DNA of 64,000 bases from Rubellicoccus peritrichatus (GCF_033100135.1 NZ_CP136920.1:62001-126000); one strand, 5' to 3'. Shown: positions 37,785 through 47,590, counted from the stretch's first letter. The notes: generated by a model from the sequence alone, not told the origin. Made by a program: numbers and translations.

Positions 37785-38117
37785 TTAATAGCATTCTTTA
37801 GGAATCCTATTCTCAAGCTCATGTTTGGCTACATATTCACTCAATATTGCGTCATCAAAACCAAAAGCTCCTGACGATATCCATACACTGTAATAACTTG
37901 CTAGATTTGCATCTATACAATCAGTAGTTTCTAAACGATCTAAGTAATCAACAACAGTAATCAATATTCCATTTACGATTCTATCTGATTCAGTGAGACT
38001 ACTTCGGTCGGAGAAATTATTGAATTTGGAAACTTTCAACAAGTTCACTAAATCCGCTGCTTTCTTTTGTTCCACCATCCAACACACAAAAGCAACTTTG
38101 TTTCTAATTTTTACCAT
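37785..38117 (-). CDS. Candidate immunity protein for the Rhs toxin
   Basis: 110 residues, soluble, mostly helical, with no family that I recognise (KKAADLVNLLKVSKFNNF, NGILITVVDYLDRLE). It starts 8 bases after the Rhs stop on the same strand and shares the low G+C of the Rhs tip (37861-37920 has 22 G or C in 60). Position and composition are those of a toxin-immunity pair; immunity function is inferred. Confidence 0.75.
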   Translation of the reverse strand: MVKIRNKVAFVCWMVEQKKAADLVNLLKVSKFNNFSDRSSLTESDRIVNGILITVVDYLDRLETTDCIDANLASYYSVWISSGAFGFDDAILSEYVAKHELENRIPKECY

Positions 38118-38125
38118 ACTCTGAA

Positions 38126-41100
38126 TTAATTACTCGATCTCGATGTCTTTAAAAATACTCGGTCAGTTCCCTCTATCACTTCTTCAATTTCAGTGAAACC
38201 TAACTGATGCCTTATCTTAAATGCTGGAGTTGCGTCAAGCCCTCGCAGCTTATATACATCGAAATTGTCTAATTTCAAATTTCCTGAGATAGACCTGACA
38301 TTTCCAAACTCTTCAATTGCCAATTCAAAAAATCGAGTGCCTACGCCAGATTTCTTGAGATCTGACTTCACTACGTTGATAAATAAATCTTTTGATGCGG
38401 GGTCGAAAGTAGCCGTAAACACACCAGTTGCAAAATTACTTCTACTTAAGAAATCGATATGAACAGTATTTTCAAATCTTCTAGTAATAAACTCTGCATC
38501 ATTTGGTAATCTACTTATAGCTGACTTCGTTCCCTGTGGCATGACACCAAATCCCATTTGCGGGGTGAGTTGGATGTCGAAGAAGCGGATGGGTTCATCG
38601 AATAGATTTCTTGCGCCGCTGAAGTTCAGGCTTGGAACGCGAGGGGCGGCGAATCGTAAACCGGAGGCAGCTTTGCCGAGGGGAGCAGCTTCGAAGGCGG
38701 CAAAGGCGAAGTTGAAGGTCCCGGAAATCGGTCTGCCGTTTTCAAAGTCCCGTGCTCCAAAGTAGCCGCCGCTAAAACCGGGGGCGACATGCATGGCCAG
38801 AGTTAATGCTGGGTATCGATCACCGGCCGCAGTGCGATTGCGACCAAATGAATCGAGCCCCCGGATAGCTCTGAACATGAGATGACCAATGAAGCCACGC
38901 TGGGCAGTTTCGGCCAGGTAATCAGGGCCCAAGTCGTTAACAACCGTACTGGTATCCGCAAAGGAGCCGATGTTATTGAACGAAAACGTATCGAGTGTTT
39001 CGATGTAACTAGTGGGGCCTCCGCCACCTCCGCCGCCACCGCCGTGGCCACCGGGAGCGTTGTGACCTGAGCCATTCCCACTACCATTGCCATTACCATT
39101 ACCCGGGGTCGTAACCACACCGCTAGAGTTTCCACCGCCGTCTGTGATGATCGTGACCGAGGTCAAACCCCTTACATCGACGGCATTCGGAGTGTTGTTG
39201 CCGACGAAGCCGTAGAGGTTGGTGCCCCCGGCGAAGCCGATGGGGTCGCGATTGATGAAGCGGCCCATTTGCGGGTTGTAATAACGGTAGCCGTAATAGT
39301 ACATCCCGGTTTCGGCATCGTAATAATTGGTGGAGAAGCGGAAGCCGCTGCGACCCAACATTGGCTGATGGGTGGTCGGAGGATTCGCATTCGGATCAAT
39401 CACGGCGTAGCGCTCGGCCAGCATCTCGCCAAAAGGAGAATACTCATATGTCGCGGCGACATCGCCGCTGGTGTCGCTCCAGCCGACGAGGTTGCCGTTG
39501 CCATCGTACTGGGCGAAGTAATGGCGCTCCGTCCCGGTTGTATTGTCGACCATGGCGTAAAGCCCGCCGGCGCCACCAGCGCCGCCGTCTGTCCCGGAAA
39601 GATCGAGGCCCCAGTAATAACGCTTGATGATGGCGTTGCCAGCGAGCGCGTCGAGCTCGGCGATCAGGTTCCAACCGTCATAGACGAACAATGTCGAATG
39701 AGTAGGCGTTAAGGGAAATGACGAACCATCGTGATGGTAGACTTTCTTACTGAAGCGGCGGCCTAAATAATCGTAGCCGAACTCAAGCTTGCGTTGAGGA
39801 ACTCCGACGCTGTGAGCAACCGCTCGGGTCTCCATCGTGATGAGGCGATTTTCCGAATCATAAGTGTAAAACCAGCGGCCATCGCTTTGCAGATTGCCAT
39901 CGTCATCGTAAGTGATCGTTTCCGGGGTTTCCGGGATGAACTGATGACCGGCGGGTGAAGCCGGAGCCACCGTGTTCAAGTCCTTGTCCGTGGCAAAAAC
40001 GGATAGCGTGGCATACATCGAGCCGGACCCGGTCGGAGCCGGTCGGTTATCCATCTCGATATCGGCATAGAAAAAGTTTTCATAGCGGCGGGCCGGCTGG
40101 AACTGCGTTGAGGAAGACTCGATCTGTTCAATCGTGACGTAGTTGTCCACATTGCTCCCCGTCGTTGCCTTCAGCGTGATGCGATCCACACTATAGGGCG
40201 AAGTTGCTGAAGCCAAACCACTGGCAGAGACCTTACCCGACACGACGCGCTGGGTCAGCTGGTTGGCCACATTGTTGGTGAAGGCATCACCATTCATCGA
40301 TGTTCGGTTGCCCGCATTGTCGTAGGCAAAGTCCCAGACCCGCCCCCGGATGGCGAAGTCCTGATCCGTGATCGAGTTGGCAAAATGCTCAACCACATCC
40401 GTCACCTCACTGCGGTCATTGTAGCCGTTGGTCCGCAACAGCCCAAGTCGCGGATAATCCTCAAAGTGTTTGCCCGTGCCATAGCCCGAAGTCCGGCGCC
40501 CTGGTTTATCATACTGATAATCAAAGCGCGACAGGTTGACATTCGAGCCGTTCTTGTGCTGAACAAAGCTCAGCAAATTACGCGTCGGCTCATAGCCGTA
40601 GTTGATCGTCTGATAAGTGGTGCCGATGCCGTTGGTCACAGTGAGCTGGTCCAGCAGGGTCGAATCCGTGCGGTAGTTGTAGTCGGACTTGGCGGTGAAG
40701 CCGGTTTTGGAACCCGCGATGGTATCAATCCGTCCGCTACTGGCCTCATACTCATAAACCTGACGGTAGCTGTTGGTCGACTGCACATTGAGCGTATCAT
40801 GAAAAGACAAGGCACGATACCGGCCCTTGACCGTTGAGATACTGTCCACCTCATACTGCCGGTTGAGGTAGCGAACACTGCCGAACTCAGGGGCCAGACG
40901 CTCCCACAGGAGGCTCAGGTCGCCATCCAGATCATAGCCAAACCCGCGCACGCCAGAGGCATCATCCACCGTCTCTGGCAGGCCGAGGCGATTGTAGGCG
41001 GAGAATGTGATGTCCGGCGTGGAAGCACTGGCGTAATTGACATTGGTCAAATCGCCCGTGTCCGCATCATAAACATAGGTGATGTCATGACCCGTGCGGG

Positions 41101-44100
41101 CCGGAGTGATCTTTTTGATTCGTCCGCTGTCAAAGGTGGTGGTGGTCTTTTTACCAAGGGGGTCTTCGACCTCGTAGGGAACGCCCGTGGCCATATCGAT
41201 GGTCCAGGTCGTTGTCCCGGCCGTGCCAACAGATGCCGGCCAGGTGGCACCCGTCCAGCCGCTGCCCTCCTTGTAGGTTTTCATCGTCGTGCGATCACCG
41301 ATGGCGTTGTAGCCGATCTCGACCGGGTAGCTGTTACCACCCCAGCGGCGCTCCAACTGACCAAAGTCATTGTAGGATAAATAACTGTATTGTCCGAGTG
41401 GGTCCTTGACCGAGGCCAGACGGCCCGTGTCCGTCTCGTAGGTGTAAGCCACGATGTCGCCGGCAGCGTTTTCCTCCTCCATGACCTGAAGGTGGTTGCT
41501 GTGATAGCGGATGTAGGATGAACCGGTGCGAGGATCGACCGTCTCCTTCAAATTGCCAAGGTCATCATACTTGTAGCTGTAAACCAGATTATCCATCGTC
41601 CGGTTTTCGACCAGACGGCCGTTGAGCAGCTTGGCGATGCCATTCTGGGTGGCGTCGGGGTAATTGGTCGTGATATCGACTCGTTTGTTGGCCGCGTCTA
41701 TGTTTGAGGTCGTGACGATGGAATGGCCGTTGATATCCGTCTGCCAGACTTCAGAGTTGAGCCCGGGATCAAAGGGATGCACACGCGTGGTTGTCTTGCG
41801 GATTTCCTTCGTCAGTGTGCTGTTCAGCTTGGGCCGGGTGGTCTCGGTGGCATAATGACGGATCACGTCAACATCCTTGTAAAAGCCATAGTCAAAGATG
41901 CGGACGCGGTCCGTGCCATTGTCATCATCGGCCAGGTTACCATTGACGTCGAAGCTGACGATCTGGAGGTTACCCATGTAGCCGTAACCGTAAAGGGTCG
42001 CATTGGTCGCCGTGGGTGTCACCACCGCCAGCTGGCCCTTGTCATTGTAATTATAAGTCGTGGTCAACTCAGTCGGTGTTCCCGGCTCCGGATTGGGGGC
42101 AGGCGTCTTCTCAGTAACCAGACGTCCCATCCAGTCGTAAATCTGCTCCACCTTGCGCAGGGGCTCGGCATCCGGGTAGGTGCTGGTTTTGAGATAACCA
42201 TCCGTCTGTATGGTGTAGGTAAAGCTGGAGTCTGGCAGAGATGTCCCCTTGAGCCATTTGTTCATGCCGTTGATGTGGCGGAAGAGATTGCGCGTCGTGC
42301 CGTCATCGTAGGTGATCTCCTGATTCCGACCACCGAGCGGATAATCGATGGTGGTGGTCAGGCCGATGCCGTTGGTTGAGGAGATCAAGCGCCCGGCCGG
42401 ATCGTAAATCTCGGTCGCAGTGGTGGTCTGCGAACCCGCCGTCGTCGTAATGGTGCGCTTACCGCCAAAGCCGGAAGTGGCAATGGTATCATAAGCAATC
42501 GTGGTGACGACATCCGCCTGGTTGCCGTAGGTGGCATTGGTCACGCCCTTGCGCCGAATCTCAGTCACCCGGTCGAGGGCATCGTAATCATACTCGGTCA
42601 CACTGCCATCCGTCGCGGTGTATTTGCTGAGGCGGTCACGGACATCATAATCATAGTATTCAAAAAGCAAAGTGGAGTGTTCGGTCTCGGTCAACTGCCC
42701 CCGCTCGTTATAAGTGTGCTTCTTCCAGCCCGCTTCCTCCCAGGCGGAGGCCGTGGTAAAGACACTGGTAAACTCATACAGGACGCGCCCTTTCTCATCA
42801 ATACGCAGCTCCTGCACAGTCGATTTTCCAGGCACCAGACGAATGTCCTCAATGTCATTCCCTTTCCAGGCTGATTCATGAACCCCGGCGGCCAGACCCA
42901 GATCCGGATCAACCCCGTGAATGTAATACTCAACCGTATCCTCGCCCGTGGCAGAATTGCTAAACGCATTCCCGCTAATCGTCCCAGCCTTGGCCGTAAA
43001 GGAAATCTGTGAACCATCCGGGTTGCAGATAACTCGAGGACGCCCGTTGAGGTGCAACACTGCCGGCTTTTCTGTTTCGTAAAGAATGGTCTCCGAGATG
43101 ACAGGCGCCGTTGGAGGCGCTCCCGCGTATTCGCTAACTGTCGTCCGACGTGTTTCAATGGTTGTTCCATCTAAGGTAATAGTATTTTCTGCATTACCGA
43201 ACTGGGTACGAGAAGATTTCGTGCCTGCAGTCCAAGTGCTGATCTCTCCAGGGGCATACTCATATTTCAATTCATCCCATTCGATCTCAGTGACCTGTGC
43301 ACTGTTATTGGCATAACTGCTACCAACATCCACTGGACTGATCAAACCAGGAGTACCAGGTGCACCCAGCCAGGGACGCTCAATGTAACGCACCATACCA
43401 TATTTTTTAACATCTTTGTGGTACTCATAATTGACCCAATTACCGTCAGGGTAACGGATATCCCGCAGCTCCCCATAGCGGTATTCCTCGGCATCCAAAG
43501 TACTCTCGTAATAGCGATACTGTGTTGTAAGGTTCTCTCCACCACTGTCTACAGTCCGTTCAATCAGCTCTGGTCCCCAGTCCAAATCCTCGAACTTATG
43601 AACCGTGGTCACTTTATCTGTAGTGTTTGTTGCCTGCCAAACCTCCTTGGTTAATGTGGTGATGGTTCCCACCACGGAACGGCTGATCTTCTCATTATAA
43701 AGCCCGCCTCCTGTGGTATAGGTCCAGTAACCGCCAGTGATATTACGATAGAAGGTCGAAGTCTCTGACTGGATGACGTTTCCATTGCCATCATACTCAA
43801 TGAAGGTCACATCCAGATCATTTAAAGAACCATCAGGCCGATATATATCCCAACGCCTCAGCTCGGAACTGGCAGTAATATCCGGGTCAAACGGGAGTGA
43901 ACTTCCGACCGTATTCTCAAAAACACGAATCGTAATGTACTCATTACCTGAATCGATATAATTGGAAATATCCACCTTAGCCTCAGGAGTCAGAATCTGA
44001 CTGATAGAGGCGTCCGGATTGCGTAAGACTTCAATCGTGTCAGCAAAACGAGTCAGGGGTGGCGCATAAACAATGCTCTCATCCAAATCATCAAAGAGGT

Positions 44101-44803
44101 GATTAATGTAGTGAGCCTGGATGATGAGGCTACCCGCAGAATCGCCTGCTACCTGTTCGCCTAGTGCCATCTCCAAATAGACACCCGTATTTTTATGCCC
44201 AAAGTTGAGCCCACCGACGCCGTTAAAATCACCACCAAAATCAGAAGCGACTTGGGATAGAGTAGGCGTACGCAGCGCCGCCCCAGGGGTTGCACCCGCG
44301 CCAGCAGTTGAACCAAATGAGCTACGTGGCACCAGCTTAACATAAAAAGAGGTTGGACTCTGATGGTTCATACCCTGAAGCCAACCAGACATCCTATAAT
44401 CACCACTACCACCACGATAGGCTATTTCGTAATTGGGATCAAAAGACTTTAACTTGATACTTGGTTCGTAGGGTGGATCTACCCTAATTCTGTAGAATGT
44501 CTGCGCACTATGCCGCCATTCTGGGACCACCCTAAATTCGTATTCATGCCCAGCTTCCAAATACTCAATATTCTTGTCGACCACATGAGTGATCTCACTA
44601 AATTCGGGTTGAGTATTTGTAAGCTCAATCCATGAACTATCATCTACGCGTTTATAGATTACTTTGAATCGATCATCACTGCCATTCTTCCATATATCCG
44701 TAACGACGGACACCTTGACCTCGGCGGCGTGGGAGGATGAGACGGCATTGAAGAGGCCGGCCAGGATGAGGCCGGAGAGCGTGCAAAGTTTTAGGAAATT
44801 CAT
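38126..44803 (-). CDS. Rhs/YD-repeat polymorphic toxin with GNAT-like C-terminal tip
   Basis: 2225 residues with a signal peptide (LCTLSGLILAGLFNAVSSSHA). An N-terminal region of about 450 residues is followed by many YD repeats (YDYDALDRVTEI, YGYGYMGNLQIV, YSYKYDDLGNLKE) that build the Rhs shell. The core-end motif YYYGYRYYNPQMGRFINRDP and IGFAGG is near residue 1840. A Gly-rich linker (GNGNGNGSGNGSG, then poly-Gly) leads to a hydrophobic stretch and a final part of about 140 residues with GNAT-like order: LFINVVKSDLKKSGVGTRF, FELAIEEFG, SISGNLKLDN and KIRHQLGFTE. DNA composition drops sharply near 38.55 kb (38641-38700 has 40 G/C of 60; 38281-38340 has 23 of 60), as expected where a toxin tip has been exchanged. 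Its start overlaps the previous stop (TGATG). Confidence 0.88.
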   Translation of the reverse strand: MNFLKLCTLSGLILAGLFNAVSSSHAAEVKVSVVTDIWKNGSDDRFKVIYKRVDDSSWIELTNTQPEFSEITHVVDKNIEYLEAGHEYEFRVVPEWRHSAQTFYRIRVDPPYEPSIKLKSFDPNYEIAYRGGSGDYRMSGWLQGMNHQSPTSFYVKLVPRSSFGSTAGAGATPGAALRTPTLSQVASDFGGDFNGVGGLNFGHKNTGVYLEMALGEQVAGDSAGSLIIQAHYINHLFDDLDESIVYAPPLTRFADTIEVLRNPDASISQILTPEAKVDISNYIDSGNEYITIRVFENTVGSSLPFDPDITASSELRRWDIYRPDGSLNDLDVTFIEYDGNGNVIQSETSTFYRNITGGYWTYTTGGGLYNEKISRSVVGTITTLTKEVWQATNTTDKVTTVHKFEDLDWGPELIERTVDSGGENLTTQYRYYESTLDAEEYRYGELRDIRYPDGNWVNYEYHKDVKKYGMVRYIERPWLGAPGTPGLISPVDVGSSYANNSAQVTEIEWDELKYEYAPGEISTWTAGTKSSRTQFGNAENTITLDGTTIETRRTTVSEYAGAPPTAPVISETILYETEKPAVLHLNGRPRVICNPDGSQISFTAKAGTISGNAFSNSATGEDTVEYYIHGVDPDLGLAAGVHESAWKGNDIEDIRLVPGKSTVQELRIDEKGRVLYEFTSVFTTASAWEEAGWKKHTYNERGQLTETEHSTLLFEYYDYDVRDRLSKYTATDGSVTEYDYDALDRVTEIRRKGVTNATYGNQADVVTTIAYDTIATSGFGGKRTITTTAGSQTTTATEIYDPAGRLISSTNGIGLTTTIDYPLGGRNQEITYDDGTTRNLFRHINGMNKWLKGTSLPDSSFTYTIQTDGYLKTSTYPDAEPLRKVEQIYDWMGRLVTEKTPAPNPEPGTPTELTTTYNYNDKGQLAVVTPTATNATLYGYGYMGNLQIVSFDVNGNLADDDNGTDRVRIFDYGFYKDVDVIRHYATETTRPKLNSTLTKEIRKTTTRVHPFDPGLNSEVWQTDINGHSIVTTSNIDAANKRVDITTNYPDATQNGIAKLLNGRLVENRTMDNLVYSYKYDDLGNLKETVDPRTGSSYIRYHSNHLQVMEEENAAGDIVAYTYETDTGRLASVKDPLGQYSYLSYNDFGQLERRWGGNSYPVEIGYNAIGDRTTMKTYKEGSGWTGATWPASVGTAGTTTWTIDMATGVPYEVEDPLGKKTTTTFDSGRIKKITPARTGHDITYVYDADTGDLTNVNYASASTPDITFSAYNRLGLPETVDDASGVRGFGYDLDGDLSLLWERLAPEFGSVRYLNRQYEVDSISTVKGRYRALSFHDTLNVQSTNSYRQVYEYEASSGRIDTIAGSKTGFTAKSDYNYRTDSTLLDQLTVTNGIGTTYQTINYGYEPTRNLLSFVQHKNGSNVNLSRFDYQYDKPGRRTSGYGTGKHFEDYPRLGLLRTNGYNDRSEVTDVVEHFANSITDQDFAIRGRVWDFAYDNAGNRTSMNGDAFTNNVANQLTQRVVSGKVSASGLASATSPYSVDRITLKATTGSNVDNYVTIEQIESSSTQFQPARRYENFFYADIEMDNRPAPTGSGSMYATLSVFATDKDLNTVAPASPAGHQFIPETPETITYDDDGNLQSDGRWFYTYDSENRLITMETRAVAHSVGVPQRKLEFGYDYLGRRFSKKVYHHDGSSFPLTPTHSTLFVYDGWNLIAELDALAGNAIIKRYYWGLDLSGTDGGAGGAGGLYAMVDNTTGTERHYFAQYDGNGNLVGWSDTSGDVAATYEYSPFGEMLAERYAVIDPNANPPTTHQPMLGRSGFRFSTNYYDAETGMYYYGYRYYNPQMGRFINRDPIGFAGGTNLYGFVGNNTPNAVDVRGLTSVTIITDGGGNSSGVVTTPGNGNGNGSGNGSGHNAPGGHGGGGGGGGGPTSYIETLDTFSFNNIGSFADTSTVVNDLGPDYLAETAQRGFIGHLMFRAIRGLDSFGRNRTAAGDRYPALTLAMHVAPGFSGGYFGARDFENGRPISGTFNFAFAAFEAAPLGKAASGLRFAAPRVPSLNFSGARNLFDEPIRFFDIQLTPQMGFGVMPQGTKSAISRLPNDAEFITRRFENTVHIDFLSRSNFATGVFTATFDPASKDLFINVVKSDLKKSGVGTRFFELAIEEFGNVRSISGNLKLDNFDVYKLRGLDATPAFKIRHQLGFTEIEEVIEGTDRVFLKTSRSSN

Positions 44804-45471
44804 CAGTCTTCGAGTGGTGTGAGTACAGTGAGGCTCATTTGAGCGGAATTGGCGGTGTTGGCAGCCTGGGTTGGGTTGCTGCGGATATGAAACTCTTCGA
44901 TATTGGTATGCCCGTCGTTATCATCGTCCGTATCAGGGCTGGTCAGCGTCGTCAGGTTACCTGTTTGTGCGATTTCCCAGAAGTCCGGGAGGTCATCATT
45001 GTCGTCATCGATAATGTTTTCCGGTGCGAGAAAATCGAAGTCGAACATGTACTTCAGCTGTCCTGCATTGACTGCGGCAAAGTCATTGTCATCCGTGGTC
45101 ACCTCTGTCCAGGAATAGTAATGGCTTGGCGTCGGTGTGCCAAACCAGTCAAATTCCGCCAGACGATCATAAAAGGGAGTGGCGAGAAACTTGAGCTGGC
45201 CAACCGTCAATGCAGCGTAGTCATTGGTTGCTGCATTCGGATTGATGAAGTCATTCATGGAGATTTGCGCCCCACCCCATGGCCCCAGCTTTTCATTCAT
45301 TTCGGCAATCATCATGGCCGCCATGAACTTGGCCTGCCCAACATTGACGGCGGCGAAGTCATTGGTCGTGGTGGGAGCGAGGACATTACGCTCCGTCCAC
45401 CAGATCGGCTCAGCCGAGGCAATCGGCGCCCCGACCAGCAGACATAAAAGTCCAGTCAGTATGTGTCTCAT
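44803..45471 (-). CDS. Secreted Rhs-partner protein with FAAVNxGQxK repeats
   Basis: 222 residues with a signal peptide (MRHILTGLLCLLVGAPIASA). Three copies of a motif D-[FY]-A-A-[VL]-[NT]-x-G-Q-[AL]-K-[FY] occur (about residues 38-49, 84-95, 126-137). An Asp-rich, calcium-binding-type segment follows (DDDNDDLPDFWEIAQ, DTDDDNDGHTNIEEF). The stop overlaps the Rhs start (TGATG), so the two are translated together; a scaffold, chaperone or anchoring role for the Rhs protein is inferred. Confidence 0.8.
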   Translation of the reverse strand: MRHILTGLLCLLVGAPIASAEPIWWTERNVLAPTTTNDFAAVNVGQAKFMAAMMIAEMNEKLGPWGGAQISMNDFINPNAATNDYAALTVGQLKFLATPFYDRLAEFDWFGTPTPSHYYSWTEVTTDDNDFAAVNAGQLKYMFDFDFLAPENIIDDDNDDLPDFWEIAQTGNLTTLTSPDTDDDNDGHTNIEEFHIRSNPTQAANTANSAQMSLTVLTPLED

Positions 45472-45539
45472 AGGGAATACGATGAGTTTTTAAAGGATGG
45501 CGCAAAGGCCATCAGGCCCATGCTTTGCGAATGATACGA

Positions 45540-46298
45540 TTAGTTGGTCTCAATGTAAGAGCCCATGAAGAGGTCTCCACCGGGAGGGATGGTGAGTTCA
45601 CCATCGAACTTTCCCGTTCCAGCGACTTCTAACTTGTGCTGCGGATTAGTAGTCCCGATTCCAACCTCACCTTCACTGTCAACATGCATCTTTATTGAGT
45701 TATCAATTCGAAACTGAATATAAGCATCTTTGGAGCTGAAAATTGACCAATTATTATCAGCGTCACGAAGCCCAAAAAAGTTGCCATTACTCTGTCCCCA
45801 TAAAGAGCCATATCTAGTTCCTTCTTTATCAGATAACTCCAATTTAGTATCATTCGAGTTGTTACTATAATAACGTAAGCCTGCACTAGCATCCGTATTC
45901 AACTTTGCCGAAGTATTACCAAATAAGATCTGGCGATCAGTAATATTCAATCCAGTTGGGGTGAGCTTCATTTCTACAGTTGACCCCACTGAGAATTGAA
46001 CATCGGTCCCATAATCTGACCTCAAAAGCCAACTGCCTGTATACGACTTAAGGCCAAATTGAGTGCCATTACTATGAGCTTCAATTGAGCCAAGATTATT
46101 ATTAGGAGGCGTTGTTGAATCTTCCAGTTTCAGTACGTTAGAGGTAGAGTGATTACTTCTGACAGAGATCAAATTGCTGGAATTTGAAATCAGGTCGTAA
46201 TCACCAACAGAAACGGCACCTCCAAAAAGGGGAGAACAAGCCGTAGAGATTAATATCAGACTGCAAATCGTCCTGGATAGCTTTGTGTTGTTTTTCAT
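45540..46298 (-). CDS. Secreted tail-fibre-like protein (S74-chaperone-associated repeats)
   Basis: 252 residues, signal peptide (SRTICSLILISTACSPLFG). The C-terminal part GEVGIGTTNPQHKLEVAGTG is the repeat found before intramolecular-chaperone (peptidase S74) domains in phage tail fibres and surface adhesins; the chaperone itself is absent. Earlier segments (SNGTQFGLKSYTGSWLL, SNGNFFGLRDADNNWSIF) are two related repeats. Probably a trimeric beta-structured surface fibre. It starts one base after the upstream stop. Confidence 0.78.
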   Translation of the reverse strand: MKNNTKLSRTICSLILISTACSPLFGGAVSVGDYDLISNSSNLISVRSNHSTSNVLKLEDSTTPPNNNLGSIEAHSNGTQFGLKSYTGSWLLRSDYGTDVQFSVGSTVEMKLTPTGLNITDRQILFGNTSAKLNTDASAGLRYYSNNSNDTKLELSDKEGTRYGSLWGQSNGNFFGLRDADNNWSIFSSKDAYIQFRIDNSIKMHVDSEGEVGIGTTNPQHKLEVAGTGKFDGELTIPPGGDLFMGSYIETN

Positions 46299-46299
46299 T

Positions 46300-47355
46300 T
46301 TATCGTTCCTCTTTTGAAGTTGCTGCTAAAGTTAAATGTCCGACTGTGGTGATCATCTTAGTGCCAGGTTTGGCAATGATATCATCATAAGCATAATACC
46401 CGTCACCAGGTAGAAAGATCAGGATCTTGCCTTCACCACTGAGCTCAAGGGCCTGTTTCATCGAAGCCACCGGACCATTTTTGCCATTCACATGGACAGG
46501 AAAATGGCCATTGTTCCTGTCATTGCCATCTAGATTATCGACAAAGACTAATGACTCAATCGGTGCATCGAGCACTTCATCTGGAAGTCGGGCAAGTTTC
46601 TGGGCAAACAGATTTTCGCCGTATTCCCATGTCCCATTGGACTTAAAAAGCCGCCTCCAAGGTTTCCACTTCATATCGCGCAGCGTTTTCGCCTTAGCTA
46701 GATTGCTTTTATACTTTGCGCGCTCAGTATCTTCAACTGCCTCTTCCTCAACCGGATAGGTTCCAGCAAGCGAAGTAATGCTAACGTCATCCGTGGTGGA
46801 ACCGTAGAAGGTCAGTGGATCGGCCAGGGTCAACAGATCTCGGGGGAGATCGGTGAAGAGGCTTTGGCCGTTGACACTTACTCTCCAGCTTTGGGCGTCG
46901 GAGCTGAAAGTGATGGCGATGAAGTGACCGACTGTATCCGATGCTGGGACAAGTCCGTAAAGCCAGTCTCCGTCAGTTCCTTGATCGGGATCAAAGGCAG
47001 CAAGGGCCTCGCCTTCGGGCAAGGTGACGAGGGCCAGTGCAATGCCGGAGCCTTGCAGGAAGGTCTCGGCAGACTCCATCGGAGCGTCCTGGGCGCCCAG
47101 GACGAAGCTGAGCGTCAGGTCCGGCAGAGCGGACTCGCTAACACTCAGGGACTGATAGCTAGCGGGATTCGAGACGGCGATGAGGATATCTGGCGGGAGG
47201 ACCAGTGAATCAACTACGGATACGGTCTGACCCGAGGACTCACTTTGCGTTAAGGTGGATTCCTGAGACGGAATGGTTTCGGCCTGCAAACAGATCAATC
47301 CAATAGATGATAGCAGAAGGCCCTTAGTCTTTTTATGTATCAATTTCAAAGTCAT
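46300..47355 (-). CDS. Secreted LamG-like protein heading the Rhs operon
   Basis: 351 residues from ATG 47355, with a signal peptide (GLLLSSIGLICLQA). Residues about 55-200 look like a concanavalin/LamG sandwich (LTLSFVLGAQDAP, GHFIAITFSSDAQSWRVSVNG). The C-terminal part (LVFVDNLDGNDRNNGHFPV, GKILIFLPGDGYYAYDDII) resembles the first turns of a parallel beta-helix. The longer reading frame to 47565 runs through repeat DNA and is unlikely to be coding. First gene of a minus-strand group of five (47355 to 37785). Confidence 0.75.
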   Translation of the reverse strand: MTLKLIHKKTKGLLLSSIGLICLQAETIPSQESTLTQSESSGQTVSVVDSLVLPPDILIAVSNPASYQSLSVSESALPDLTLSFVLGAQDAPMESAETFLQGSGIALALVTLPEGEALAAFDPDQGTDGDWLYGLVPASDTVGHFIAITFSSDAQSWRVSVNGQSLFTDLPRDLLTLADPLTFYGSTTDDVSITSLAGTYPVEEEAVEDTERAKYKSNLAKAKTLRDMKWKPWRRLFKSNGTWEYGENLFAQKLARLPDEVLDAPIESLVFVDNLDGNDRNNGHFPVHVNGKNGPVASMKQALELSGEGKILIFLPGDGYYAYDDIIAKPGTKMITTVGHLTLAATSKEER

Positions 47356-47462
47356 AGGAGAGATGTAAGGCGAGAAAGAACCAGTACGTGGACTGTGCCA
47401 AGAAAAAAGTTCTATCTTTTTGTAAATATACCATGAAAGCGTGGATTTAACGGGTGATTTAT

Positions 47463-47590
47463 GGGCATGAGTAGGCAGGCTTATCGTGACGAAAGAGCGA
47501 ACCACAGAAAGCACAAAAGGCACAGAATCGTAAGAGACAACTGACCCTGATGAAGGATTAGCCACAAAAAGGCACTAAAAATCACAAAAA
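47463..47590. repeat. Intergenic direct repeat A
   Basis: About 128 bp, closely matching 47648-47776. Contains GCTTATCGTGACGAA, the quasi-periodic ACCACAGAAAGCACAAAAGG, and AGAGACAACTGA. Part of 47356-48244, which otherwise holds no gene. Confidence 0.8.

Noticed and set aside
41723-42379. 218-codon plus-strand frame inside the Rhs gene
   Set aside because: Shadow produced by the regular YD-repeat codon pattern; no start site or family.
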